A stretch of DNA of 64,000 nucleotides from Epiperipatus broadwayi (Eukaryota; Onychophora; Udeonychophora; Euonychophora; Peripatidae): the NCBI GenBank assembly GCA_028023455.1, contig JAQFVV010012416.1, positions 1,665,767-1,729,766 on the forward strand, in the 5' to 3' direction. The position numbers were made by a program, and so were the translations under genes. The notes beneath the pieces were generated by a model. The model had not been told where the DNA came from. It saw only the letters and a program-made list of their open reading frames with translations, and ran no database searches. Below are positions 47,085 to 59,017 of the stretch, in pieces (the stretch's first letter is position 1; every line of letters begins with the position of its first letter).

Positions 47085-47185
47085 TTTATCTTTTTCACAA
47101 GTATGTGGTCACGTGTATCAGTTGTATAAGATGGATTAGCTAACTGTGGAGAGTTTGAAAGTCTGAGTTCAAGTCATTTATAACA
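47085..47185 (+). repeat. Solo end of FB-A foldback family
   Basis: CTCATTTATCTTTTTCACAA, GTATGTGGTCACGTGTATCA and GAGAGTTTGAAAGTCTGAGT then TCAAGTCATTTATA match the right end of the FB-A elements at 2.3 and 37.2 kb. The left arm is absent. Confidence 0.75.
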
Positions 47186-47974
47186 AAAGACAAAATAATT
47201 TAATAATTATGGTTATTTGAAAAAGATGGGAGAGAAGATTATATAATAAGAAAAATGATGCAGAGAAACTTTTACGATCTTATTTCAGGTAGCGGGAATA
47301 ACATTAATATTATATATATATGTAGACACATCTAAATAATGCGGTTACCATTAACATATAAAGTTTTTAAAAATTAAATTTTCATAAATTAAGAAACAGG
47401 AAGCAAACACTAAGTTTTTTTTTTTTAAATCATATGGCCAGCCGTATCTTCTAACAAATTAATAATAAATTGTAAAAAGTCGTATTTACAGAGAGTTATT
47501 TAAAAGATTAATGACTTTCAACAACAAATAAAAGGTAATAAAAAAATTAAAGTGTAATTATTTTTTGTGTCATGTGAGAACTCCCAAGTAAAGCACAGTC
47601 AAAAATGTATTCAAAATTTTTGACTGATGGTTGTAATAATGTGATCCTATATAGCTTTTAAATGATGCAAATGTAATAAACAATTATTAATTGACTGAGG
47701 TAATAGCAACTGGCAATAAAACCAGCTGGTAGGAGGAAATGACAGCCAATAAGAAGAAAAAAAGAATATTTACTGTGCTAGCTTTAATAACAGAAAATAC
47801 CGAAGCAATTAAAAAAAAAAACATATATATGCAGTCATTAAAACCCCTATAATATTGTTTGACTTGAAATAACTTTTTGATAACACTTTTAATTATACTA
47901 AAATGTTTATTTAAAGCTTAAAAATATATACACTGATGTATTGTAATAAGTAAACAATCGAATAGTTAACTGTT

Positions 47975-48250
47975 TGAGTCATTATGATGTTCGAGCACTA
48001 AAAGTGTTAGGTTGAGATTCGATCTTGGAATTAATAGCTCAAGAGTCTAACGGACTATTGTCGCGCTAGGTTCATAAATGAAAGAACGTCCGTTCGGGCA
48101 TGAAAAATTTATACTTGCTGACGGTCAATCAGAACTCAGCGTACAGGGAAATGTTAGTCTCGGTTTCTCAATAAATTTAGCTAATTAAAAATAGGGCCTA
48201 CTTTCGGGCATCTGCAGATATTTGTGTGACTATTTGGAATTTGGTCATCA
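47975..48250 (+). repeat. SINE-like relic with tRNA-like head
   Basis: A head with GTTTGAGTCATTATGATG and the B-box-like GGTTGAGATTCGATCTTGG is followed by a GC-richer body (CGTCCGTTCGGGCATG; GGCCTACTTTCGGGCATC). The repeated TTCGGGCAT suggests an internal duplication. No TSD found. Confidence 0.45.
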
Positions 48251-48487
48251 TATCATCACCACGGTAGAGATTTATATTTTTATTTCCTTAAAAATATTTT
48301 TTTAAATTGATTAATACTATTCCGTATATAATACTATTTTTCATCATATATTGCAATTGTCCTAAGTTTTTTATTTATTTAACTGTCGGTGTCTTTTGAA
48401 AAAAAAAATTCACTATCAGATCTAGAAGTACTTTTAAAACTTAATGCAATTTATAATATGCTATAAATTATTTCCTGATCAATAAAC

Positions 48488-48590
48488 ACTACTGGTGGTC
48501 GAAAGGTCAGCACAGCTGCCTTGCAAGCAGTTGTCCAGGGTTAGCGGGTTCGCTCCCTGGCTGATGCTATGACACATGAAAAAACAACAA
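48488..48590 (+). mobile_element. tRNA-derived SINE (subfamily 1)
   Basis: Plus-strand copy: CTACTGGTGGTCGAAAGGTC (A-box-like), AGCTGCCTTGCAAGCAG (anticodon-like arm with loop CTTGCAA), the B-box-like GGGTTCGCTCCC, GGCTGATGCTATGACACATG and an A-rich tail. TSD unclear. Confidence 0.9.
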
Positions 48591-50511
48591 CTTGATTTTA
48601 GATACAAGTAATGTTTTTAAGATTGATAACTAGTATATTTACACTTCAATATTTTATTTCGGAAGACTAAAACGATTCTTGGGAATGAAATAGCCTATGT
48701 ATCCATAGCTTATCACATTATCTTAGATCATATTTTAGATCCTACATTATAGACTCCAATATTAATATTAAATGACTTGGCAAAATAAGAGCTAAACTAA
48801 GCACAATAATAATAAAAAATCCTACAGATTTTAGAATTAATTCAAAGTTATAGTTATTATTAAAACCTAATTACTTTCCAAAATATATTACTAAGCTTCT
48901 AGACTTTCTGCTTTTTCTAAAACAACATTCCTAATCCCAAACAGCATTTATTCACTTAATTCATAAAACAGTAATTCATATCTAGCTACAGAGTTAGTAA
49001 GTGATTAGTATTCAATGTTACTCCTTTTCTACTTATAGATTCTGAGAATTATTAATTATACAAAGAAAATATTGCAAAACACTTTTAGTTTATATCCAAT
49101 ATTTATATCAGAAGCAATAATCTTTATTGCATTACTCCAGAAACATTTGCCGCAATGCTGAAAAATCATTGGAAACTAGATGGTGATGCCATTTTCAGAT
49201 ACTACACTACTTTCTGAATATTGACCTTCTTCAAGGAGAAGCATTGAGTCTGCATTCATATATTCAATAGCCATCTACCATATTTTATACCAAGGCTATC
49301 CAATCTTCAGTAATTCAAAAGCTGCACAAAATATTTATTCAAAAGATTGCACCCCAAAAAATAAAATGCAATACATACATTAAATTATTACAGAGTTTTA
49401 TTGTTAGTTATAGATTAACTATAAGCTAAACAGAACTAATTGTGCACTAATCATGCATATGCTCCCTTGAATATGCGAAGCATGTTGCATTGGATCAAAG
49501 CAGTGCAAGAATGCTTTGTTGACACATCTCAGATTTGAAAAATACTCGGATTTACAGTCATGTGAAAGCATCACACAAAAAAATCAACACCAAGATTATT
49601 GATTAGTAATAGAATTAAAATATCTATTAATCATTTGGCTCAAGTTATTTTACTTTTTTTCTTGAAAAAAATCAAACCTTCTTTATGGGTCACATCCAGC
49701 TCTTAGGCTGTTTTACTACCTAAGCTAATGATCTGACAATCTACACCCTAAGTTTGTCAGAACTAATGACAACTTGATTAAACCACTAAATATCACATGA
49801 CAACTTGATTATACATATATATAAATCTGACATTAGGTCAGCAACAGTATATTTTAGTAACAGCATTTATATACTAACTTGATGCAGCTTTGATTTTTTT
49901 TTTATTGATTTTTTCTAAATAAAGCACCCATGATATTCCCAGCTTACATTCAACAATTCGCGATTTTCCAATAATGGAATCTGATTTGCAGTAGTTTATT
50001 TGGACTGAGAACTTATTATACATAAAGATAAAAATCTGGTGAAGAGATGAATTGTGTTTAATGTGAGAAATTGAGAATGTTGATTGAATGATAAAACAGT
50101 AAGTAATATTTGATAATTTCATAAATAATCAATATCCCATTTTTTATGGTTTGTCAGTAGAAATGTCATTTTTATAAGTGTATTATATATATATGTTGAA
50201 ATGAATGTTTTCAAGGATGTAATGATGTTTTATAAATCATGTTTTTTGAAACAACCATGTTTAATAAAATAAAATCCTAACATTTCAATAAGGTAGCAGT
50301 TGTTCTCATCTGAGTGAAAAAACAACAATAATCACATGGTTGTAGCAGAAATATTTGTATCACATATATTGAATTAAATTTGATAGTATTTTTAAATTTT
50401 TATTCATTTGGGGTTGGTAATTTTAATATTTCATCACATTTGTTAAAACACTATTTTTTTTAAATACTCTTACAGCCTTCCTAAATATTCGCTGATAGTG
50501 GTTTTTGCATA
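48591..50511. other. No gene seen over 1.9 kb
   Basis: AT-rich. The minus frame 49874-50122 has no motif. A segment near 50270-50330 (ATTTCAATAAGGTAGCAGTT then GTTCTCATCTGA) resembles an inverted GA-flanked hairpin motif of the foldbacks, but weakly. Confidence 0.45.
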
Positions 50512-50513
50512 TA

Positions 50514-51829
50514 CACCCGGGTCTCATGCGGATTTTTTAAATGTGATTTCGAAGTTATGCAATTCATGTTTCTTCTTAATATCTTTGTATGCAGTTTTCT
50601 TTTATTCAATAAAAATTATTAGATCAGAAGTCAAGCTCCGATAATGTGTTATTATTTTAAATATTATAAATTTCATGCACTCACACATTATATTTAAAGT
50701 AATAGTGCATTATTGGAGTTTGACTTTCATCTAATAATTTCAATATTTTTAGCACTTTATAATAGTACTGTGACAGATTTTATGCAATAAAGAAGTTCAT
50801 AATTCACTTAAAATCAGGATTTTCCCAATTTATATACATACATTAAACTTTACAAGATTATAATGTAAATCTATTTAAATGTTATAGATACCTATACTAT
50901 GCATGTTGTTGTTTTTGCATTATAAATCACATTCTACTTTTGATTTTTTTAAAAAAAGAGTACGTAATCAAGTAATTATTTAGTGTTTGCAAGTTTATTT
51001 TTAAAAGGTGAGTAACAGTGGTGGGCACAATTAAATTTGACAATTAAAAATTAAAATCTGATTTTTAATTGTAATTACAGTAATGTGATCTGAAATTAAT
51101 GTGATGTGAAACAATGAAATTTGATTTTTAAATGGATTTGAAAATTAAAAAATTAAAGACAAAAATAATTTAATTTTTAATTGTTAGTTTTAAATAAATT
51201 TTGCTCAACAGTGGTGAGTAGGTGTCTTTTTATTATCATAAGTCTAAGTTCTTATTTTTATTTTAAACTTTTAGTTTACCCTAATGGAGAGGAAAAAACA
51301 CCCAAGAAAATGAATTTCTTTGGAAACAAAAATTTTAATTTTAGATCGCTTAGCGAAATGGGAAGAATCAACAGCTATTGGAAAATATTTTAGTTTGGGT
51401 AAGTTCACTATAAGAGCAATTAAAAAAATGTACATGTATGAACAAATGTAAAATCTGCATGTCGTCAAATAGCGATAATGATTAAAATACTGTACATGTA
51501 TGAACAAATGTAAAATACTGTAAATTACACATAATATATATATATTGTTTTGAATAAAATTAAATATTGTAGTTAATAAAAAAAAGTTTGTCTTGTATCA
51601 ATTTTCTTCAAATTTGAAATCTTTTATTAGTCATATTTTATTTTCTTATTTTTTTTTTTGATGCGAATTTTAAAGTAATTTTATGTTGTTGCTTTGCTTT
51701 TATGTGATTTTTGAAAATTACAGTACATACCCCCCATTTTTCAAGGTAAGTTAAGTCTATTTATGTGTGATTTCTTTTGTGCGCCGTTTTCTGAGGAATC
51801 CATCTACCGCATAAAACGAGACCCAGATG
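50514..51829 (+). mobile_element. Tigger/pogo-like DNA transposon, copy 2
   Basis: Left end CACCCGGGTCTCATGCGG. The right end inverted is CATCTGGGTCTCGTTTTATG. TA on both sides (50512-50513, 51830-51831). At 1316 bp it is internally deleted, with the subterminal hairpin near 50635-50725. Carries an N-terminal transposase relic. Confidence 0.9.
51277..51440 (+). pseudogene. Tigger-like transposase helix-turn-helix relic
   Basis: After an MERKKHP-like start, a one-base-frame-shifted segment reads ETKILILDRLAKWEESTAIG followed by KYFSLGKFTIRAIKKM. This is the first helix-turn-helix of the CENP-B/Tigger transposase family: ...ILDRL-x-K-x-E-x-STAIG-x-x-F-x-LG-x-STVR-x-I-x-K is the family pattern. 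The second (CENP-B-type) DNA-binding domain and the whole DDE catalytic domain are missing; the sequence passes straight into the element's 3' region. Stops and the frame change show that it is dead. The neighbouring 70-codon frame (51181-51393) is the out-of-frame reading of the same stretch. Confidence 0.8.
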
Positions 51830-51831
51830 TA

Positions 51832-52135
51832 TATATATTGTAATACTATATTTGAATGCCTAAATGAATAATCATAAGTATAAACTCTAAAAATTTTATT
51901 GGCTCATCAAATAAAGCAAATATTGATGTTTATTATTGATATTGTGTTAAATAATAAGATTAAAAGTGATATTCTTACTTTCTCATATACTATTATCTAT
52001 TAGAGTAGATTATTAAAATTGTCTCCCATACAGATTTTATCAACTATAACGTCCCAAATATATGCATCTGGGTTTTTTTTTTTTTTGTAAGCAAGGTTAA
52101 TATTTAAGAAAAACTAAATACATGCACTTAAAAAC
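51832..52135. other. No gene seen
   Basis: AT-rich with a T-run at about 52072-52086. Confidence 0.5.
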
Positions 52136-52268
52136 GATTTCGAAAGGAAAAAATATGCAAGATAAAAAGATACTATACTAACTACAAACACATGCACAAA
52201 AAAAAAAAAAAAAACGATTTAGAAAGGAAAAAATGCACAAGATGAAAAGATACTATACTAACTACAAT
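52136..52268. repeat. Two-copy direct repeat, about 72 bp
   Basis: ACGATTTCGAAAGGAAAAAA and ACGATTTAGAAAGGAAAAAA each precede a segment ending AAGATACTATACTAACTACA. A recent local duplication. Confidence 0.85.
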
Positions 52269-52291
52269 AAAAAAGGTATTTAAAAAAAACA

Positions 52292-52492
52292 TGATAGTCT
52301 GGACCAACTGATGATTGCTGGTTTAGCATGAAATATGTATATTGGTGATTATTTATCTTTTCAGCATATATGTGTTTAGGTGTATCAGTGTTATTAGATA
52401 GAGTGGAGAGAGGTGGGTGGTGTGAAAGTTGCTCATATACCCTATATTACATATATATATAGCCACAGGTATATAACAAGCCTGTGTTTCAG
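52292..52492 (+). mobile_element. Solo right half of FB-A foldback
   Basis: GATAGTCTGGACCAACTGAT through ACCCTATATTACATATATA to GCCTGTGTTTCAG, matching 37060-37255 of the large palindrome at about 90% identity. It stops at the same terminal GTTTCAG, which helps to define the element end. Confidence 0.8.
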
Positions 52493-53828
52493 TTATTAAT
52501 ACAATAATAAATATTTTTATGATAAACAATCAATATTACACTTAATAAGGATAGTAATTTTTAATAATACATTTATATATATGTGTGTGTGTGCACACGA
52601 GTATTTGTGTTTTAAAATGTAGCAAATGTAAAAAAGTATAGTCGTAAAATGCTTAAATAGGTTTATTTTTAGTGTTAAATAAGTAAGTTTGTTATTAATT
52701 AAAAATGAGAACTTTAAAAATAAATAAAACAAAAATCATTTAGTTTAATATTTATTATTATTAGCCATATTTATTTGTAAAATAAATAATTGGGTATTTT
52801 ACTTTATTACTAATTACTGGTAATATAGTATTTTAGTATTTAAAATAATATCAACTATCATTCTTAAATAGTTTTGTCGGCAAATTTGAAGCTTTAAACT
52901 TTTGAAACTTTCAAATCTCATCTGCTTCTAACTGTTTCCATAGCAACAATAGCATAATATTCCCATACAAATCCAAAAAGCGAAGTATTGTGGGTAAAAA
53001 ATTATGAAATCATTAATCATATGGCAAAAACTTATAAATACAACCACTTGCCAAAATTTGTTTAGTCTTCTTTAAATATAGTGTGTTGAAGCACTATCGA
53101 ATTTAAATCGAGAATTAGCCATTTTGCTATCTCCTTCACTAACAGCATGTCTGAATAGAATCCAGCTAGATATTCGCCTCTTAAGAGCAAACATTTCTTT
53201 TATGTTGTCTTAAATGGAGAAATGAAATGATTAACATTTACTATTCAGTAATGCATTTAAAAGAATGAAATTTTAATATTTTGATTCAACTGTGAATTCT
53301 TAAAAAATTATTTATGGAAATACTACAACTTATGATAACAATGGAATAATTAATTATTCATCTCTTCTCTAAAGATTAAAATGGCATCGTTGGAGTTATA
53401 TTCACTACATCAACCTAAAGTTTTACTGAACAGTTTAAAATTCATGGAAATTTATGGCTAATGCATTGTTTCATTTTATAATTGTGAAAATTACCTAAAA
53501 CAATAAACAAGTATTATAAAATGCATTCAAGTCTATGGATTATTGAATAGTTTGCTCACATTTGTGAAAATGATCTGAACTCTAGCTGAATAATATAAAA
53601 CTCACTTGAGACAATGGATTAATGAATCTTTGCATATTATATTAATGAAAAACTGCTTAAAGTCTTGGATATTTTGTGAAAACTAATTTAACTTATGGAT
53701 TAATATTTTATTTGATACTACAATGAATACTGAAATCCAAAGGATAATGGATTTATATTTATTGGTATTATTAATAATTTATTAAGCGTATACTTATTAT
53801 GTAAGTAATATATATATATATATATGTA
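52493..53828. other. No gene seen over 1.3 kb
   Basis: AT-rich, with TG and TA simple repeats near 52575 and 53811-53826. The 71-codon minus frame 52517-52732 has no motif. Nothing else recognised. Confidence 0.45.
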
Positions 53829-54078
53829 TTAAGGCTATCACCTTAAGAGTATGTGCCTGAACTTCGATAGTAGGGATCTCTACAAATCTTTAACACAATA
53901 TTAACGACTTTAAAAGACAAGAGCGGCCACTCTTATCTTCAACCTACTTTTTAAGTATATAGACAAATCTAAAGCATTTTGATTTGAGAGCATGAAGCTA
54001 TTAAAGTCGTTAATCTTGTGTTAAACATTTGTAGAGCTATCAAAGTTCAGTAGCATAGTCTTAAGGTGATAGCCTTAA
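53829..54078. mobile_element. TA-flanked MITE carrying a fragment of structured repeat SR
   Basis: Inverted arms of about 80 bp (TTAAGGCTATCACCTTAAGA, CTGAACTTCGATAG, CTACAAAT, TTAACACAA, TTAACGACTTTAA) with TA on each side (53827-53828, 54079-54080), consistent with a Tc1/mariner-type MITE. The spacer (about 53909-53997) is homologous to the mid part of SR: hairpin AAGACAAGAG/CTCTTATCTT with one mismatch, CCTA...TAGA, GACAAATCTAAAG and GAGAGCATGAAG. So a terminal-inverted-repeat element has taken up, or evolved from, the SR hairpin region. Confidence 0.8.
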
Positions 54079-54080
54079 TA

Positions 54081-55177
54081 TATATATATATATTCATTGG
54101 TATATTTTCATAAATACATCTAGATTTATGAAAGCTATTCACTTGAAAGGATTGATTGCTAGTCAATACCTGAAGGAAGACCTGAAAGAATACGAATAAA
54201 TAAGTGGTAACTTGTTGAATGATTTTTGAAAATCAATATTAGTGAATTTTTGCTATAAAAGCTCAACCTTCAAAATTAATTATGCCCTTATATAGATTAA
54301 GTGTGTTAAATTCATCTTGGTGGCAATTTATTACATTATAAAACACCAAATGATATTCTTTACCCAATTGAAAATATTTGAAGTGTGCTTGGATAAAGTT
54401 TCTTGAGTTTAATTAATGATTGTGAATTATATATATTTTAAATCCTATAGTTAGTTAATTTGTTTAATTACTTTAATATTTTTAAAGTTATTATTATGGT
54501 TTAATAAAAGTTCTCCAACAAAAAAAAAATACTATTAGGAAGATACAGGTGATACAGAATATTTATCAATGAAATTGGGTATAAATGTGTGTTTGTTTGT
54601 AATTCTATTATGCATTCGAGATCAGTTGTGTCAAACTTTAAGCTAAAGTAAAAAATGCTAAATCCATGTTGATAGTTAATCTCTCATATGTTTTGTTGAC
54701 CCCTGAAATCAACCTCATATTTTCTATAATAAAAGGTATCTAGAATAAGTAGTTAAATAGTTATAAGGTTACACTTCTTATTTTTCCCAAGAGACACTCA
54801 TGCAAGTTAAAGAGGAGCATATGGTATGTTGAATTATTCTCACAGCATTGCTAATGACAATTATTATTGTTTAGTTGAGATCAACTCCTAACAATATTGT
54901 GTTAAAATTTAGCCCTAATATAAGCTTAAAAGATATATTGTATCATGCCACCAGTGCCTGCGATGACTAGGTGTCATTAAAGTTATATATTTTAAAAAAT
55001 AATAATAAATTGATTACATGCTTTACTCATGCATATGTGGGTTAAGCAATAAATATGATACCTATAAAAGAGGTTGCTATTATTGTTAATGCACTTAGGG
55101 ATGTAGTAATACATTCTTGCATTATAACTGTAATTAATGCTTAAGTTGAATAAACACTATACAACTTTTTCCAATAG
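54081..55177. other. No gene seen over 1.1 kb
   Basis: AT-rich, no recognisable frames or TE ends. Confidence 0.5.
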
Positions 55178-55188
55178 AGTACTTTGTT

Positions 55189-55283
55189 TTTTTTCCATGT
55201 GTCATAGCATCAGCCGGGAAGCGAACCCGCTAACCCTGCTTGCAAGGCAGCTGTGCTGACCTCTCGACCACCAACGCTTGATA
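55189..55283 (-). mobile_element. tRNA-derived SINE (subfamily 1)
   Basis: Minus-strand copy with perfect 11-bp TSDs AGTACTTTGTT (55178-55188 and 55284-55294). Contains the inverted GCTGATGCTATGACACATGG, B-box-like and A-box-like segments. About 8 bp are missing between TAACCC and TGCTTGCAAGG relative to the 57.7-kb copy. Confidence 0.95.
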
Positions 55284-55294
55284 AGTACTTTGTT

Positions 55295-55679
55295 GTTGCA
55301 TCATGTTTTTGATAATATTTATAACCCTAGAAAGTATTTATTAATAGGCATAACAATGCAATATGATTTACAATCTCTTCAGAGAACTTATTGTTATTAT
55401 GGTTACGTTTGTCTAAATATTTTTTTAATAGTTTTATAATTAATAAATTAATTATATATATTTTTATTATATGGCTGTTTGTCATTAATAAAAAAATCAT
55501 CACCATCTACATGTCTTACAATAAATATGATCACAATTACAGTATTTTAAAAAAAAATTTCTTTATTCAACTTACTTGCACCATTATCCATTTTAATATC
55601 GAATTTGCTGAGATATGAATAGATATAACAAAAATCCCTTTGCTATTTAGTCATATTAAGAATAATTATTTTAACTAGT
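55295..55679. other. No gene seen
   Basis: AT-rich. The 75-codon hydrophobic frame 55391-55618 is low in complexity with no motif. Confidence 0.45.
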
Positions 55680-56165
55680 TTAATGTCCAGGCCGCCATAC
55701 TGAATTTTAAAAAAACTGGCTTGAGACACAATTTTCACAATAACTTCAGTTTTCATAATGTTAGAGCAAAAAGCTTTACATTGATAGAAACTAGAAAAAT
55801 TAAGGAAAACAATACGGCTAAGATAAATGATGATTACCATTTAAAAAATAAGGAAAAAAGAAATTTCAACATCCAACATAATTATTACTTTATTGTTTGT
55901 TCATAATTTCTAATTTATCATTAACTAAGTTTAAATTACATCTTCATCAATAATTTCTTTGTATTTCTCACAAAATTATATTTCAAACCATATATAATAC
56001 TTCTTACCTGAGATAATCCATAGGTTCAGAATTTCCAAAATAAGTCGTATATGAATTCTTCATTTTTATCTTGTACCCAAAAGTTACCAAATCTCAAAGG
56101 CATCTATAAGAAAAAGATTCATCCTAATAAAAGATACAAAACAAATCATTTCCAGAAGATGGATA
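55680..56165 (+). repeat. Dispersed repeat family X, copy 2
   Basis: Inverted relative to 25640-26110. The plus frame from about 55682 to 55906 is open and includes AAILNFKKT, HNFHNNFSFHNV and KSFTLIETRKIKENN. Beyond it the homology continues through GATAATCCATAGG to a region near 56100. Probably the terminal part of a transposon I cannot assign. Confidence 0.65.
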
Positions 56166-57086
56166 AGCATTTGTCATCATAGCAATTGGCTTCTTGTCTA
56201 TCTAAAACTAGAAATTGTAAGTTACTGTCTGTATCACTGATAAAATGAGTTTCATCTCTTCATTATATATTTTTTTATGTAAATCAGTGATGTTTATATT
56301 CTTTATGCACACCAGTGATGTTATCTTGTTATATTTATTAGCCCACAGAGATATAATTTATTTGCATATACCTCATTTTCTAGCTATAGAATTGAAAATA
56401 ATGTGATGCAAGATGTGGCAAAACTACTGATTCCACAGCATGAGTAACAAGGCATGAGAAAAAATCAGAATTTGATTCTTTGCCTGCATACAATTTCATG
56501 TGGTATGTACATAACTATTGTGCTTATCTCTACACACACACACCATTTGAAATCTCTCTTTGTTGGTTTTAAGTGTTTATATTTTCACATGGTACTATGC
56601 CTAGTAAATTTTGTGATTGCTTTGTCAACTACGAAATTTTTGTATATTTGATAATCAGTCCTAAAATTTACATTGTACTGCTCAATAACACCTTAATTTT
56701 ATATATATACATTACTTGTTATATAAACACAAACCTGCAATTGCAAACCTACAGACCATAGTATATAAACATAGTAAAATAAATATAGTATAAATTATTA
56801 AACCTTTTGAGAATTATTATGTCTACAAAATACGTTGCCTAACCTTAGATCAGAACCTCAAAATTACATAGATTATGTTTGTTGTATTTGAATACAAATG
56901 TTTAAATTTATTAACGTATAAATTACAACATATAAATTTTTAGATATCTATAAATCTTTAAATTAAGCTGAATTTATTACTATTATATATATATATATGT
57001 TTATTATTATTATATATATATGTTTATGCACACATTAAATACCTTATGATTTGTATTTATATTGTTATTGATACTAAATGTATTTC
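56166..57086. other. No gene seen
   Basis: AT-rich. Two overlapping short frames (56454-56651, 56573-56761) lack motifs. ATATATATATATG tracts near 56985-57020. Confidence 0.45.
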
Positions 57087-57212
57087 ATATAGGGGATTTG
57101 AACACCGACTTTCAAGCTCCTTTCACTAATCACTCGATTTTATACAACCAATACAATGACCCCACACGTGTAAGGGAGCTTGAAAGTTTGCGTTCAAATC
57201 CCCTATATTATA
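57087..57212. mobile_element. Miniature foldback, family FB-A termini only
   Basis: ATATAGGGGATTTGAACACC then GACTTTCAAGCTCC is mirrored by GGAGCTTGAAAGTTTGCG then TTCAAATCCCCTATAT. Arms of about 34 bp around a 50-bp spacer containing CCACACGTGT. A deletion derivative of the larger FB-A elements. Confidence 0.8.
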
Positions 57213-57673
57213 TCTAAAATATACTTGTATTTAAATATGTCTATATATATTTTTAGCCACCCCCACCCCCCAACTGTTTACAGCTTCCTTGAAGAAAGGA
57301 CTCGGAATGATTTAATTAAAAGCAAATGATGTCTAAAATAAAAATAAAAGATAAAACAAGTTAAAATAACCAGATGAAGTGTTTTACATTATATTATTTT
57401 TTAATATTAAAATTATAATTTGAAAAAGTTTTTTATATGCAAAAGATAAAATTGGCAACTTTTAAATCACAGCCAGTTATTTTTCAAAGGAATTATTTCA
57501 AAATATTTCTTCACTCTTATTTTTTTCTTATTCCACCCTTCATTTACAATTAGCTATTCCTTAAGAACATGTATTAATTTATTTCTGGTTAGCCATTGTC
57601 TTTCATCTTTACAATTTTCTTTAATACCCCTCACTATTTCGTTATTTTAACGAACCAATCAAATTTCATTTTT
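57213..57673. other. No gene seen
   Basis: AT-rich, with a short C-rich run at 57257-57270 (CCACCCCCACCCCCC). Confidence 0.5.
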
Positions 57674-57690
57674 AAATTTCTTTCATATGT

Positions 57691-57792
57691 CAGGCATTGG
57701 TGATCGAGAGGTCAGGACAGCTGCTTTACAAGCAGCTGTCCCGGGTTAGAGGGTTCGCTTCCCGGTTGATGCTATGACACATGAGGAAAAAA
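57691..57792 (+). mobile_element. tRNA-derived SINE (subfamily 1), best-preserved copy
   Basis: Full-length plus-strand copy: CAGGCATTGGTGATCGAGAG (A-box-like), AGCTGCTTTACAAGCAGCTG, TCCCGGGTTAGAGGGTTCGC (B-box-like GGTTCGCTTCC), CGGTTGATGCTATGACACAT then GAGG and an A-tail. 17-bp TSDs AAATTTCTTTCATATGT/AAATTTCTTTCATACGT (57674-57690, 57793-57809) with one mismatch. About 100 bp; the head is tRNA-like and the unrelated body very short. Confidence 0.95.
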
Positions 57793-57809
57793 AAATTTCT
57801 TTCATACGT

Positions 57810-58425
57810 ATATCTATTTTTATCTACATTTAAAAATACAGTATAAGTAAAAAAAAAAAAAACTATTAAAAAAATTATCAATTAATATACACGTTTAACT
57901 TTCTCATTGTAAACCCAAATTCTGCCAAAAATGTAAATAAACATTAATTTTATTATTCATAATTTTGTTTATACACATTTTCGACATACTATATAAATTC
58001 ATTATATTAAAAATAATATAAAATTTTAGGATATTTTCTGATTTTTAATGGATACAAAATTTGCTTTTTGAAGTAAGAGAAGTTTTTGAATAATGGGTAT
58101 TTAGATTAATGGTATTCTGCCCTTATTCCCAATGCTATTTATTCAACTAATTTTTCCATTTCCCTCCAATTTTAAACACAATTTACTTGATTTATTACAT
58201 GCCTTGAAATGTCATGATATTCAATTATTTTTTTATTCATATACTTGCAGATAAGATAAATTAGCAATTAAATAACTCACTATAGGATCAAAGCCATCCC
58301 AATAGTTCATTATGAAAAAACTACAAAAAAGAGGGTACAACTTGCCAAGTCTACCAATTTCTGTGTGTGACGTTTAAAATATTTTGTCCTGTTTTCTTCC
58401 TCTAGCAAAGAATAGCTAGATACCT
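57810..58425. other. No gene seen
   Basis: AT-rich with an A-run near 57850. Confidence 0.5.
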
Positions 58426-58560
58426 ACCCATTTACTAACCAGTATTGGATGGGAAACTGGATTGGCTAAGGGATCCTTATTAAAAAAAAAATATGCAAAA
58501 ACAATTCAAGTTTACCTGTCCTGGATTCGAAATGGGTATGTTGGTCAAATTCTCACTTCT
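58426..58560 (+). repeat. tRNA-like dispersed repeat, copy 2
   Basis: ACCCATTTACTAACCAGTAT then TGGATGGGAAACTGGATTGG, an A-rich insert, CAATTCAAGTTTACCTGTCC and GGATTCGAAATGGG. It pairs with 10126-10265. B-box-like GGATTCGAAATGG. Confidence 0.45.
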
Positions 58561-59017
58561 ATATCATGAGGAAAAGTTTTATACAGATTTTTCTCACAAA
58601 TCCAATATCATGTTGATAATATATATATATATATGTCTGTGTAGACTATGAAATATCTTAGTAAATGAATCTACTAGATTTTAAGCAAACAATAAAAAAG
58701 AAAAAAGAAAGAGGATTATTAGTAAAAATAAATTATTGTTTTGATTTATTGTTCTAATTATTGATATAAAAACCTTTATATAATAATCAATCTAAATAAA
58801 ATTGAAACAAACAACAAATTATATTTACAATTATTTAATTATCAACCTGACTTCCATCTCTTATTGAGACCTTTTCAAGATATCCATCATAAAAATAAAC
58901 ATATATTGTATTATAAATGTATACCACATATAAAAAATATTTATATTAGAAAATTTTATCAACTACCAAATTTATTGCACTTATGGATGTGATACCATCA
59001 ATTTTAGATAAATAAAT
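58561..59017. other. No gene seen
   Basis: AT-rich. A GA-flanked hairpin-like segment lies at 58852-58880 on the minus strand (TTGAAAAGGTCTCAATAAGA), similar in style to the foldback motifs. Confidence 0.4.
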
